This document shows positions 1 to 5,156 of a DNA stretch of 5,156 bases, piece by piece (the stretch's first letter is position 1; each line of letters opens with the position of its first letter). The notes under the pieces are model-generated. The model made no database searches and had not been told where the DNA came from. It was given only the letters and a program-made list of their open reading frames with translations. Made by a program: the position numbers and the translations under genes. This DNA is from Paracoccaceae bacterium (GTDB taxonomy: Bacteria > Pseudomonadota > Alphaproteobacteria > Rhodobacterales > Rhodobacteraceae): contig SKOX01000434.1 of NCBI GenBank assembly GCA_007119835.1, positions 1 through 5,156 on the forward strand, read 5' to 3'.

Positions 1-1
1 G

Positions 2-400
2 GCCGCGGCCTGTGCCGAGGATCCCGACTGCGAGCGGGTGGCCGCCCTGGCGCCGGCCACGATCGCGCGCGGCGGCCTCGAGACGGTGGCGCTCGACAAG
101 CCGTTCGTCGTGCCGGTCTTCGAGGACGGCCGGGCCGCCGGCATGGTGGTCATCGGCCTCGCGCTCGAGGTCGGCCGCGGCCAGACGACCCATGTGCTCG
201 CCCTGCAGCCCCGGCTCCGGGACGGCTTTCTCGCGGTGATGTTCCGCCACGCCAACTCCGGCGGCTTCGACGGCAGCTTCACCGAGGGCCAGAAGATCGC
301 CGACCTGAAGGCCGCCCTCCTCGGCAGCGCCCAGGAGGTGATGCCCGGCATCCCCGTGGCCGACGTCCTCGTCACGGAGATCGTCCGCCAGGACCGCTGA
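2..400 (+). CDS. fliL: Flagellar basal body-associated FliL-family protein, 3' part (start lies outside the window)
   Basis: The frame is open from the left edge, so the N-terminus is missing; 132 residues remain, ending at TGA 398-400. By family knowledge, FliL-type proteins are single-pass inner-membrane proteins whose C-terminal periplasmic domain sits at the basal body near the stator. What is seen is only that C-terminal domain: a strand-rich part around residues 28-58 (KPFVVPVFEDGR, then GMVVIGLALEV), a helical part starting LRDGFLAVMF at 72, the HANSGGFDGSF motif at 83-93, and the ending VADVLVTEIVRQD. This matches the pattern I know for the FliL-like protein encoded near flhB in Rhodobacterales. 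Two cysteines at visible residues 4 and 10 (CAEDPDC) lie before the domain and could pair if periplasmic. The N-terminal membrane segment is not visible. The gene is convergent with the flhA-fliR-flhB operon. The family call is fairly sure; the symbol is less so, because alphaproteobacteria may have several FliL-like genes. Confidence 0.75.
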   Translation, partial: AAACAEDPDCERVAALAPATIARGGLETVALDKPFVVPVFEDGRAAGMVVIGLALEVGRGQTTHVLALQPRLRDGFLAVMFRHANSGGFDGSFTEGQKIADLKAALLGSAQEVMPGIPVADVLVTEIVRQDR

Positions 401-459
401 GGGTGCCCCACGCGCCTCCCGCGGGCACGTCGCGCCGAGGCAGCCGCCGGTCCCACCAA

Positions 460-488
460 CCTTCTCCCCGCCGGCGGCGGGGGGAAGG
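460..488. terminator. Long inverted repeat between convergent genes, candidate bidirectional terminator or dispersed palindrome
   Basis: Arms 460-472 (CCTTCTCCCCGCC) and 476-488 (GGCGGGGGGAAGG) pair over 13 positions with a single G-T wobble (465 with 483) and a 3-base loop, GGC. No T-run follows on the plus strand (CAAAG downstream). On the minus strand the following bases are TTGGTG, so neither side is a textbook intrinsic terminator. Palindromes with a CCTTCTCCCC core recur between genes in many alphaproteobacterial genomes, so this may be a dispersed repeat copy rather than a dedicated terminator. Confidence 0.5.
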
Positions 489-499
489 GGCAAAGACCC

Positions 500-516
500 G
501 GCCCCGGCACGGGGCC
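500..516. terminator. Perfect 7-bp GC hairpin in the convergent gap
   Basis: GGCCCCG (500-506) pairs perfectly with CGGGGCC (510-516) around the loop GCA. Read on the minus strand it is followed by GGGTCTTTG, a short interrupted T-run. In such GC-rich DNA a 7-bp palindrome can arise by chance, so the terminator role is only suggested by its position between converging genes. Confidence 0.3.
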
Positions 517-535
517 TCCGCTCAGGAAGCCGCCG

Positions 536-556
536 AAAAGCCGCCGTTCGGGGCGG
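536..556 (-). terminator. Candidate intrinsic terminator of the flhA-fliR-flhB operon
   Basis: On the minus strand, five bases after the stop codon of the last operon gene, CCGCC (556-552) and GGCGG (545-541) form a 5-bp all-GC stem with a 6-base loop. After one C comes a TTTT run (539-536). The stem is short and the T-run only four bases long, so it would be a weak terminator alone. The position directly after the operon's last gene supports the call. Confidence 0.4.
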
Positions 557-561
557 AAGCC

Positions 562-978
562 TCAGCGGGGCGGGGGGCGCCGGGCAGGCGGAGGCGCCGC
601 GCGCTCCTCGGCCCGGTCGCGGTCCCGGCGGGCGTCGCGTTCGGCGCGGGCATGCAGCACCGCCAGCGCCTCGTGGCGGCCGACGCTCGCCTGCGCTGCC
701 TTGCGCGCCGCGGCAATCTCCTCGGCGATGGCGGCGATGCGACGCTGATGAGCGGCAATCGCGTTCTCGACCCAGGCGATCCGCCGGGCGACCATCGCGA
801 GCGGCATCGTGCCCTCCTCGGCGTCGCGGCTCTGGGTGGTGTTCAGCGCCTCGATCTCGTCCTCGAGCCGGCGCGCCTCGACCGCCAGCGCCTCGATGCG
901 CGACAGGTCGCGCTTGCGCCGCGCCTCGGCGAGCGCGACGAGGGGCGCGAGCGAAGCGGGATCGGGCCGCGCCGTCAT
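562..978 (-). CDS. Small coiled-coil protein of unknown function at the end of the flhA-fliR-flhB operon
   Basis: The frame gives 138 residues from ATG 978-976 to TGA 564-562. I do not recognise a named family. The protein is almost wholly charged and alanine-rich helix. Residues about 12-47 and 67-125 look like coiled coil (for example LSRIEALAVEARRLEDEIEAL and RRIAAIAEEIAAARKAA), separated by a short break near 48-60 (TTQSRDAEEGT). The tail is proline/arginine-rich (PPPARRPPPR). There is no signal peptide or membrane segment, so it should be cytoplasmic. The start was chosen because ATG 978 shares its A with the TAA ending the mini-ORF that follows flhB; a longer reading of the frame runs back into flhB with a composition unlike a protein. 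A GGGGGCGGG stretch upstream is a possible weak ribosome site. Size, coiled-coil character and operon position recall FliJ, the export ATPase stalk that contacts FlhA, but I see no motif that proves this. Confidence 0.7.
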   Translation of the reverse strand: MTARPDPASLAPLVALAEARRKRDLSRIEALAVEARRLEDEIEALNTTQSRDAEEGTMPLAMVARRIAWVENAIAAHQRRIAAIAEEIAAARKAAQASVGRHEALAVLHARAERDARRDRDRAEERAAPPPARRPPPR

Positions 979-1028
979 TAACCCGCCCCCGTCACGAACC
1001 GCGCCTTCATGCCGGCCGCCCCGGTCAT
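978..1028 (-). CDS. Possible 16-codon mini-ORF bridging flhB and the coiled-coil gene
   Basis: ATG at 1028-1026 overlaps the flhB stop as ATGA. The frame encodes MTGAAGMKARFVTGAG and ends at TAA 980-978, whose last A is the first base of the next gene's ATG (TAATG). The peptide resembles nothing I know. If translated, its likely role is to carry terminating ribosomes across the 46-base gap and couple translation of the last gene to flhB. It may also be chance, because start codons overlapping TGA are common in GC-rich DNA. Confidence 0.25.
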   Translation of the reverse strand: MTGAAGMKARFVTGAG

Positions 1029-2125
1029 GCCGGTCCCTGGCCGCGCGCCCGCGCCGTGGCGCGCATGCGGTCGGCGAAGCGGATCGCGGCGGCCACCGCG
1101 CGGTAATGCTCGGGCCGGATCTCCTGGCCGATCTCGACGGTGGCATGCAGCGCCCGCGCCGACGGCGGGTCGGAATGGATCGGCACGCCGGAGGCCTCGG
1201 CGCGCTCGCGGATCTTCAGCGCCACGCCGTCGATCCCCTTCGCGACGCAGGCGGGCGCCGAGCCGCGGGCGCGCGACCACTTCAGCGCCACCGCGTAGTG
1301 GGTCGGGTTGACGATCACCACGTCGGCGCCGGGCACGTCGAGCAGCATCCGGTTGGTCGCGATGGCTTCCGCACGCTGGCGGCGCTGGGCCTTGAGATAG
1401 GGGTCGCCCTCGGACTGCTTCACCTCGTCCTTGAGTTCCTGGTGGGTCATCCGCAGCTTGCGGCGGTGGTCGTACTGCTGCCAGGCGACGTCGATCGCCG
1501 CGATCGTCACCGCGATGGCGGTCGCCGCGACCAGGAGCGTCATCAGAAGCTCCATCATCATGCCGGCCACGGCCGGCGGCGCGGCCCGCACGCTGCCGAC
1601 GATCCGCCCGATCTCGCCCCACAGGATCAGCGTGAGCGCCGCGGCGATGGCGCAGAGCTTGACGAACGCCTTGAGGAACTGGACGAGGCCGGTCGGCCCG
1701 AACTTCTGCTTGGCGTTCTGGACGATCGACAGGCGGTTGAGCTTGGGCTTGATCTTGTCCGGCGCGAACGTCACGGCGCGCTGCGCGACGAGGGCGGCGA
1801 CGACGGCGGCGAGCGGCACGAGGAAGACCGGCGCGAGCGCGAGCACGACCTGGCCCAGGATCTCGCCCGTGAGCCTGGTGCCGCCCGGGCCCAGCACCAG
1901 TCCTTCCAGCCGGTCGGGATGGGCGAGGAAGACCGTCAGGCTTCCCGCGCCGCGCTCGAGCGCCATTATCCCGCCCGCGAACAGTGCGACCACAAGGCCG
2001 ATATAGGCCGCCGCGGCCGTGACGTCGGTCGACTTCGCGACGTTGCCCTTCTCGCGCGCCTGCTCGAGGCGCCGCGGGGTCGGCTCGTGGACCTTCTCGC
2101 CGGACTGCTCGTTTTCCTCGCTCAC
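1025..2125 (-). CDS. flhB: Flagellar export switch protein FlhB
   Basis: FlhB is the inner-membrane export-apparatus protein that switches the flagellar type III system from rod/hook to filament substrates after cleaving itself. The 366-residue product has the family's usual length and order. The N-terminus carries the typical HEPTPRRLEQAREKGNVAKS stretch (13-32). Four membrane segments lie near 38-52, 88-113, 146-169 and 187-212. A charged linker follows (MTHQELKDEVKQSEGDPYLK), and then the cytoplasmic domain with the autocleavage motif NPTH at 273-276. The C-terminal domain includes VPIHSDPPSARAL and ATVEIGQEI, as in other alphaproteobacterial FlhB proteins. The start is GTG 2125-2123, which overlaps the fliR stop as GTGA; no strong Shine-Dalgarno is seen, so translation is probably coupled to fliR. 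The stop overlaps the ATG of a mini-ORF. All key residues are present and the gene looks functional. Confidence 0.97.
   Translation of the reverse strand: MSEENEQSGEKVHEPTPRRLEQAREKGNVAKSTDVTAAAAYIGLVVALFAGGIMALERGAGSLTVFLAHPDRLEGLVLGPGGTRLTGEILGQVVLALAPVFLVPLAAVVAALVAQRAVTFAPDKIKPKLNRLSIVQNAKQKFGPTGLVQFLKAFVKLCAIAAALTLILWGEIGRIVGSVRAAPPAVAGMMMELLMTLLVAATAIAVTIAAIDVAWQQYDHRRKLRMTHQELKDEVKQSEGDPYLKAQRRQRAEAIATNRMLLDVPGADVVIVNPTHYAVALKWSRARGSAPACVAKGIDGVALKIRERAEASGVPIHSDPPSARALHATVEIGQEIRPEHYRAVAAAIRFADRMRATARARGQGPA
1298..1309 (-). other. FlhB NPTH autocleavage motif
   Basis: Read on the minus strand, AAC CCG ACC CAC encodes Asn273-Pro-Thr-His276 of FlhB. In the family the chain is cut between Asn and Pro by asparagine cyclisation, which is required for the export-specificity switch. 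The motif is intact here. Confidence 0.95.
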
Positions 2126-2898
2126 CGCGCGAGCCCCAGCGGATCGGCGAGGAGGCCGTCGAGCCGCCCGCCCCAGGCGGTAAGGATGAGCGGCCCGGCC
2201 AGCAGCAGGATCAGGATGCCGGCGCCGGTGATCGCCGGCGCGCCGATGAAGGCGACCATGAGCTGGGGCATCGCCTTGTTGATCGCCCCGAGCGCCACGT
2301 TGTAGACGAGCGCCGCGATCAGGAAGGGGGCCGCCAGCGTGAAGGCGAAGGCGAAGGCCTCCGCCACCCGCGCCGTTCCCCAGGTGGCGACGTCCGCTCC
2401 CGACGGCGCCGCCCCGAGCGGCACGATCCCGTAGCTCGCCGCCATCGCGATCGCCGCCTTGACGTGCAGTCCCGCGACCAGCGCCAGCGTGATGCCCGCG
2501 ATGGTCAGGATGTTGCCGATCGCCGGCATCGGGTCGGGCGCGACGCTCGGCCCAAGCACCTGCGCGAGCGAAGTCGACTGCGCCGCGATGGTGCCCGCCA
2601 GCTGCAGCGCCATGACGAGGAGCCGGAACGAGAGCCCGATCATAAGCCCGATGCCGCCCTCGATCAGCATCAGCACGACGAAGGGCCGCTCGGGATCGAC
2701 GGTGAGCGTCTCCGCCACCATCGGCCAGACCACCATGGTGAACGCCAACGCGACGGCGACCCGCACCCGCACCGGCACCGACTGCTCGCCGAAGCCCGGC
2801 AACAGCGCCGCGATCCCGCCCACCCGCATGAAGACGAGCACCGCGAGCGCGAGTGCCTCCTCGCCAAGCTCGAGCAGCTGGCCGAGGCCCTCGATCAA
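2122..2898 (-). CDS. fliR: Flagellar export channel protein FliR
   Basis: FliR forms the inner-membrane export channel with FliP and FliQ. The 258-residue product is normal in length for the family. It is strongly hydrophobic, with membrane segments near 13-34, 46-66, 72-105 (probably two), 127-147, 180-205 and 213-243. Recognisable family stretches include LVFMRVGGIAALLPGFGEQS (21-40), GLMIGLSFRLLVMALQLAG (84-102) and NKAMPQLMVAFIGAPA (207-222). The start is TTG 2898-2896: no ATG or GTG precedes it in the open frame, and the next candidates (GTG codon 20, ATG codon 24) would cut into the first membrane segment. The TTG overlaps the TGA of a mini-ORF that begins in the flhA stop. No good Shine-Dalgarno is visible, so initiation may depend on coupling. 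The gene ends in a GTGA overlap with flhB. The identity is sure; the exact start is less so. Confidence 0.95.
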   Translation of the reverse strand: MIEGLGQLLELGEEALALAVLVFMRVGGIAALLPGFGEQSVPVRVRVAVALAFTMVVWPMVAETLTVDPERPFVVLMLIEGGIGLMIGLSFRLLVMALQLAGTIAAQSTSLAQVLGPSVAPDPMPAIGNILTIAGITLALVAGLHVKAAIAMAASYGIVPLGAAPSGADVATWGTARVAEAFAFAFTLAAPFLIAALVYNVALGAINKAMPQLMVAFIGAPAITGAGILILLLAGPLILTAWGGRLDGLLADPLGLAR

Positions 2899-2939
2899 AC
2901 CGGCACCGTCACGCCGCGCACGTCCCGCCCGCCCGTCAC
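2895..2939 (-). CDS. Possible 14-codon mini-ORF bridging flhA and fliR
   Basis: GTG at 2939-2937 overlaps the flhA stop as GTGA. The frame encodes MTGGRDVRGVTVPV and ends at TGA 2897-2895, which overlaps the fliR TTG start as TTGA. It has no recognisable similarity to a protein family. It mirrors the mini-ORF after flhB in its position, its size and its Met-Thr-Gly beginning. The likely role, if any, is translational coupling of fliR to flhA. Two further GTG codons inside the frame could also serve as starts. Chance is a real alternative. Confidence 0.25.
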   Translation of the reverse strand: MTGGRDVRGVTVPV

Positions 2940-5017
2940 GCCAGCCCCAGCACCGCGGGCCGCACCGACGTCCCGATCTCCTCGAAGCTCAGGACCGGGT
3001 TGCGCACGCCGTTGGCCGAGAGCACCGTGTGCAGGAACCGCCGCCGCTTGGTCGAGGTCACGATCGCCGGAAACCGCCCCTGCACCGCCGGCGCGTTCAG
3101 CTTTTCCACCACTGCATTTGCGAGCCGGTTGAACTCGGCCGGTGGCAGCGCGACATCCACCACGCCCGAGCCCGGCGGCAGCTGGAAGCGCTGGAAGGTC
3201 TCCTCCCATTCCGGCGCGAGCTGGATGAGCGGCAGGGCACCGTCGGCCTCGCGCAGCCCCGCGACCAGCTGGAAGCCGAGGCGGTGGCGGACATGTTCGC
3301 AGGCCGCCTCCGGCGCGACGTTCTGGCCCGCGACCTCGGCGATCGCCTCGAGGATCAGCGGCAGGTTCCGCACCGACACCCGCTCCTCGAGCAGAAGGCG
3401 CAGCACCGCCTGCAGCGTGTCGATCGGCACCCGATCGGGCACGAACTCGTCGAGGATCTTGCGGTTGGCCTCGGCCCGGCGCGGATCAGTCGGCGCAGTG
3501 AATTCCTCGAGCAGCTTCCTGAGCGCCCGCCGGGTGAACAGCCGCCCGAGGTTCTCCTTGACGATCTCCAGCAGGTGCGTCGCCACCACCTCGACGGGCG
3601 CCACCACGTTCAGCCCCATCAGCGCCGCCTCCTCCTGGTCGCGCGGCTCGATCCAGCGGGCGGGCGCGCCGTAGACCGGCTCGGCGACGTCACGCCCGGC
3701 AGGCGCCCGGCCGCCGGCCTCGGGCATCAGCACGAGGACCCGGTCGGCGTCTATGCTGCCGCGCGCGGCCTCGACGCCCTGGATGCGGATGGCGTAGCCG
3801 CCGTCGGGCAGCGTCGGGTTGTCGGTCAGCCGGATCTCGGGGAGGATCACGCCGAACTCGGTCGCGACGTGGTTGCGCATGTTGGCGATGCGCGCGTCGA
3901 GCCCGGTCGCCTCGTCCATCACCACCCGCACGATCCCGGGTGCGAACTCCATGTGGACCTCGTCGACGTCGAGAAGGTCGCCGAGCGCCTTGCGCGACGG
4001 CAGGGCGGCCGCCTCCTCGGGCTTCTCGGCCGCCGCCGCCGCGGCCTTCAGGGTCCGGTGCGCGAGGAAGGCCGCCCCCGCGAGGCAGCCCGCGCCGATC
4101 ACGAAGGGCGTGAAGGGCAGGCCGGGAATGAACGCGAAGACCGCCATCAGGAGCGCCACCGTGCCGAGCGCTGTCGGATAGCCGCCGAGCTGGCCCATCA
4201 GCGCCCGGTCGGTCGAGCCGACGACCCCGCCCTTCGACAGCAGCATGGCGGAGGCGATCGAGATGATCACGGCCGGGATCTGGTTCACCAGCCCGTCGCC
4301 CACCGTCAGGATCGAGTAGGTCTGGAACGCGGCGCCGAGCGGCATCCCGTGCAGCATCACCCCGATCGCGAGGCCCATCACCAGGTTCAGCAGCGTGATC
4401 AGCAGCCCCGCGACGGCGTCGCCCTTGACGAATTTCGAGGCGCCGTCGAGCGAGCCGAAGAAGGTCGTCTCCTCCTGCTCGAGCCGCCGCCGCTCGCGCG
4501 CCTCCTCGTGGGTGATGGCGCCCGCGGCCATGTCGCTGTCGATGGCGAGCTGCTTGCCCGGCATTCCGTCGAGGGCAAAGCGGGCGCCGACCTCGGCCAT
4601 TCGCCCGGCGCCCTTGGTGATGACGATGAAGTTGACGATCAAGAGCACGCCGAACACCACGAGCCCGAGGAACAGCGAGCCCCCCATGATGAACATGGCG
4701 AAGCCCTCGATCACGTTGCCCGCCGCGTCGGTGCCGGTGTGCCCCTGGCCGATGATCAGCTTCGTGGAGCTCACGTTGAGCGACAGCCGCAGCATCAGCG
4801 AGGCGAGCAGGATCGTCGGGAAGGCCGAGAAGTCGAGCGGCCGGTTGATGAACAGCGTGATGGTGAAGATCAGGATGGCGAGCGCGAAGGACGCCGCGAG
4901 CCCCAGGTCGAGGACCCAGGACGGCATCGGCAGCACCATCATCACGATGACCGCCATCAGCGCGACGGCGAGCATCACCGTCGGCTGATAGAGGCTGCTT
5001 AGGGTGAGCGTGGGCAT
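2936..5017 (-). CDS. flhA: Flagellar export gate protein FlhA
   Basis: FlhA is the large inner-membrane component of the flagellar type III export gate. Its cytoplasmic domain forms a nonameric ring that docks chaperone-cargo complexes. The product has 693 residues, the usual family length. Membrane segments lie near 14-30, 36-56, 64-80, 104-133, 203-222, 240-262, 282-300 and 302-320. The FHIPEP-family signature is intact at 139-158 (RMAEVGARFALDGMPGKQLA). Further family marks are FFGSLDGASKFVKGDAVAG (186-204), whose Asp200 aligns by eye with the conserved Asp linked to proton-driven export, and GDGLVNQIPA at 240-249. A linker of alanine and charged residues (about 323-345) leads to the cytoplasmic domain, which contains EERVSVRNLPLILEAI (544-559). 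The start is ATG 5017-5015, with GGAGG 9 bases upstream. The stop overlaps the GTG of a mini-ORF leading to fliR. No damage is seen. Confidence 0.98.
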   Translation of the reverse strand: MPTLTLSSLYQPTVMLAVALMAVIVMMVLPMPSWVLDLGLAASFALAILIFTITLFINRPLDFSAFPTILLASLMLRLSLNVSSTKLIIGQGHTGTDAAGNVIEGFAMFIMGGSLFLGLVVFGVLLIVNFIVITKGAGRMAEVGARFALDGMPGKQLAIDSDMAAGAITHEEARERRRLEQEETTFFGSLDGASKFVKGDAVAGLLITLLNLVMGLAIGVMLHGMPLGAAFQTYSILTVGDGLVNQIPAVIISIASAMLLSKGGVVGSTDRALMGQLGGYPTALGTVALLMAVFAFIPGLPFTPFVIGAGCLAGAAFLAHRTLKAAAAAAEKPEEAAALPSRKALGDLLDVDEVHMEFAPGIVRVVMDEATGLDARIANMRNHVATEFGVILPEIRLTDNPTLPDGGYAIRIQGVEAARGSIDADRVLVLMPEAGGRAPAGRDVAEPVYGAPARWIEPRDQEEAALMGLNVVAPVEVVATHLLEIVKENLGRLFTRRALRKLLEEFTAPTDPRRAEANRKILDEFVPDRVPIDTLQAVLRLLLEERVSVRNLPLILEAIAEVAGQNVAPEAACEHVRHRLGFQLVAGLREADGALPLIQLAPEWEETFQRFQLPPGSGVVDVALPPAEFNRLANAVVEKLNAPAVQGRFPAIVTSTKRRRFLHTVLSANGVRNPVLSFEEIGTSVRPAVLGLA

Positions 5018-5026
5018 GTGCCGCGG

Positions 5027-5031
5027 CCTCC
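5027..5031 (-). promoter_or_regulatory. Ribosome binding site of flhA
   Basis: GGAGG on the minus strand lies 9 bases before the flhA ATG, within the short gap after the upstream gene's stop. It is the clearest Shine-Dalgarno in the window. It fixes the flhA start and contrasts with the poor sites in front of fliR and flhB. Confidence 0.8.
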
Positions 5032-5032
5032 G

Positions 5033-5155
5033 TCAGAACAGTCCGGCCCGGGGCGCTGCGAGAAGCGGCGCGCCCTCGGTCAGGAGCGGCGCGCCGTGGT
5101 TGAGGAGGCCGCCCGCGGCCGGGACCATCAGCCCGCCGGCAAGGCTGCCCATCAC
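5033..5155 (-). CDS. Unidentified upstream gene, last 40 codons only
   Basis: The frame is open from the right edge to TGA 5035-5033 and gives 40 residues starting VMGSLAGGLMVPAAGG and ending PLLAAPRAGLF. G or C fills about nine in ten third codon positions, as in the neighbouring genes. The stop lies 15 bases before the flhA ATG, as expected for the preceding gene of the same operon. The tail is rich in Gly, Ala, Leu and Pro and contains a 7-residue repeat (GAPLLTE then GAPLLAA). I cannot name the product: such a tail could close a flagellar or a membrane-associated protein, but too little is visible. Confidence 0.5.
   Translation of the reverse strand: MMGSLAGGLMVPAAGGLLNHGAPLLTEGAPLLAAPRAGLF
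5064..5095 (-). repeat. In-frame 21-bp-spaced direct repeat
   Basis: The 11-mer AGCGGCGCGCC (plus-strand reading) occurs at 5064-5074 and 5085-5095, exactly 21 bases apart. In the minus-strand gene this gives two successive 7-residue units, GAPLLTE and GAPLLAA. Weaker related units (AGGLLNH and GGLMVPA) come just before, suggesting an amphipathic or extended repeat at the protein's C-terminus. Confidence 0.6.
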
Positions 5156-5156
5156 C

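Larger units (their letters stand above)
401..561. other. Non-coding gap between convergent genes, with three hairpins
   Basis: This stretch separates the stop of the plus-strand FliL-family gene (400) from the stop of the last minus-strand gene (562). I see no credible gene in it. It holds three GC-rich inverted repeats (460-488, 500-516 and 541-556), described separately. The layout fits a shared transcription-termination zone for the two converging units. Confidence 0.7.

Noticed and set aside
1..400. The FliL-family fragment as a complete short gene starting at GTG 38
   Set aside because: The frame is open to the window edge, and a start at 38 would remove the membrane anchor expected for this family, so the gene is better read as cut by the window boundary.
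403..981. A 192-codon plus-strand open frame starting just after the FliL-family stop
   Set aside because: It runs through the hairpin region and antisense to the coiled-coil gene. Its Arg/Pro/Gly-rich product lacks any domain, whereas the minus-strand reading gives an orderly coiled coil starting at a TAATG junction.
562..1146. A longer start for the coiled-coil gene reaching into flhB
   Set aside because: The added residues would overlap the conserved FlhB C-terminus by over 100 bases and are Arg/Gly/Asp-rich like other shadow frames. The ATG at 978 with its stop/start overlap is the better start.
809..2305. A 498-codon plus-strand open frame opposite flhB
   Set aside because: Antisense shadow: the translated sequence is rich in Arg, His and Asp without recognisable structure, and the region is fully explained by FlhB and its neighbours.
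2895..3209. A 104-codon minus-strand frame overlapping the flhA 3' end
   Set aside because: All but its last 14 codons lie inside flhA in another frame and have shadow-like Gly/Ala/Arg composition. Only the short part after the flhA stop was kept, as a possible coupling mini-ORF.
2459..5002. An 847-codon open frame on the plus strand opposite flhA and part of fliR
   Set aside because: It is a mirror of GC-rich coding sequence on the other strand. Its product is a low-complexity string rich in Arg, His, Asp and Gln with no domain, while the minus strand encodes clear FlhA and FliR.

Overview
The window is GC-rich throughout (about 70% by eye, with G or C at most third codon positions). It carries part of a flagellar type III export locus from an alphaproteobacterium, most likely of the Rhodobacterales. 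The taxon is inferred from the sequence character of FlhA, FliR and FlhB (for example the FlhB C-terminal stretch IHSDPPSARALHATVEIGQE) and from a FliL-family protein with the HANSGGFDGSF signature that I associate with Rhodobacterales. No search was run.

Layout from left to right. Positions 2-400 (+) hold the 3' part of a FliL-family flagellar basal-body gene that begins outside the window. Positions 401-561 are a non-coding gap between convergent transcription units and contain three GC-rich hairpins. Everything from 562 to the right edge reads on the minus strand as one compact operon. In transcription order this is: the end of an unidentified gene (5155-5033), flhA (5017-2936), fliR (2898-2122), flhB (2125-1025), and a small coiled-coil protein of unknown function (978-562). 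No promoter is visible for the minus-strand operon; it must lie upstream of the right edge or inside the upstream gene.

How the genes work together: FlhA is the large export-gate protein that forms a cytoplasmic ring receiving cargo and chaperones. FliR is part of the inner-membrane export channel. FlhB is the autocleaving substrate-specificity switch, with its NPTH site intact. FliP and FliQ, the other channel subunits, are not in the window. The coiled-coil protein at the operon end has the size and character of an export accessory protein, but its function is not known from the sequence. FliL-family proteins act at the basal body and stator, so both strands serve the same organelle.

The most unusual structure is at the gene junctions. 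Between flhA and fliR, and again between flhB and the coiled-coil gene, a tiny open frame (14 and 16 codons, both starting Met-Thr-Gly) begins in the stop of the upstream gene and ends in the start of the downstream gene. As a result, every junction from flhA to the last gene is a stop/start overlap (GTGA, TTGA, GTGA, ATGA, TAATG). This suggests, but does not prove, translational coupling along the whole operon. The rest looks like an ordinary flagellar locus; I see no mobile element, CRISPR array, RNA gene or clearly new system.
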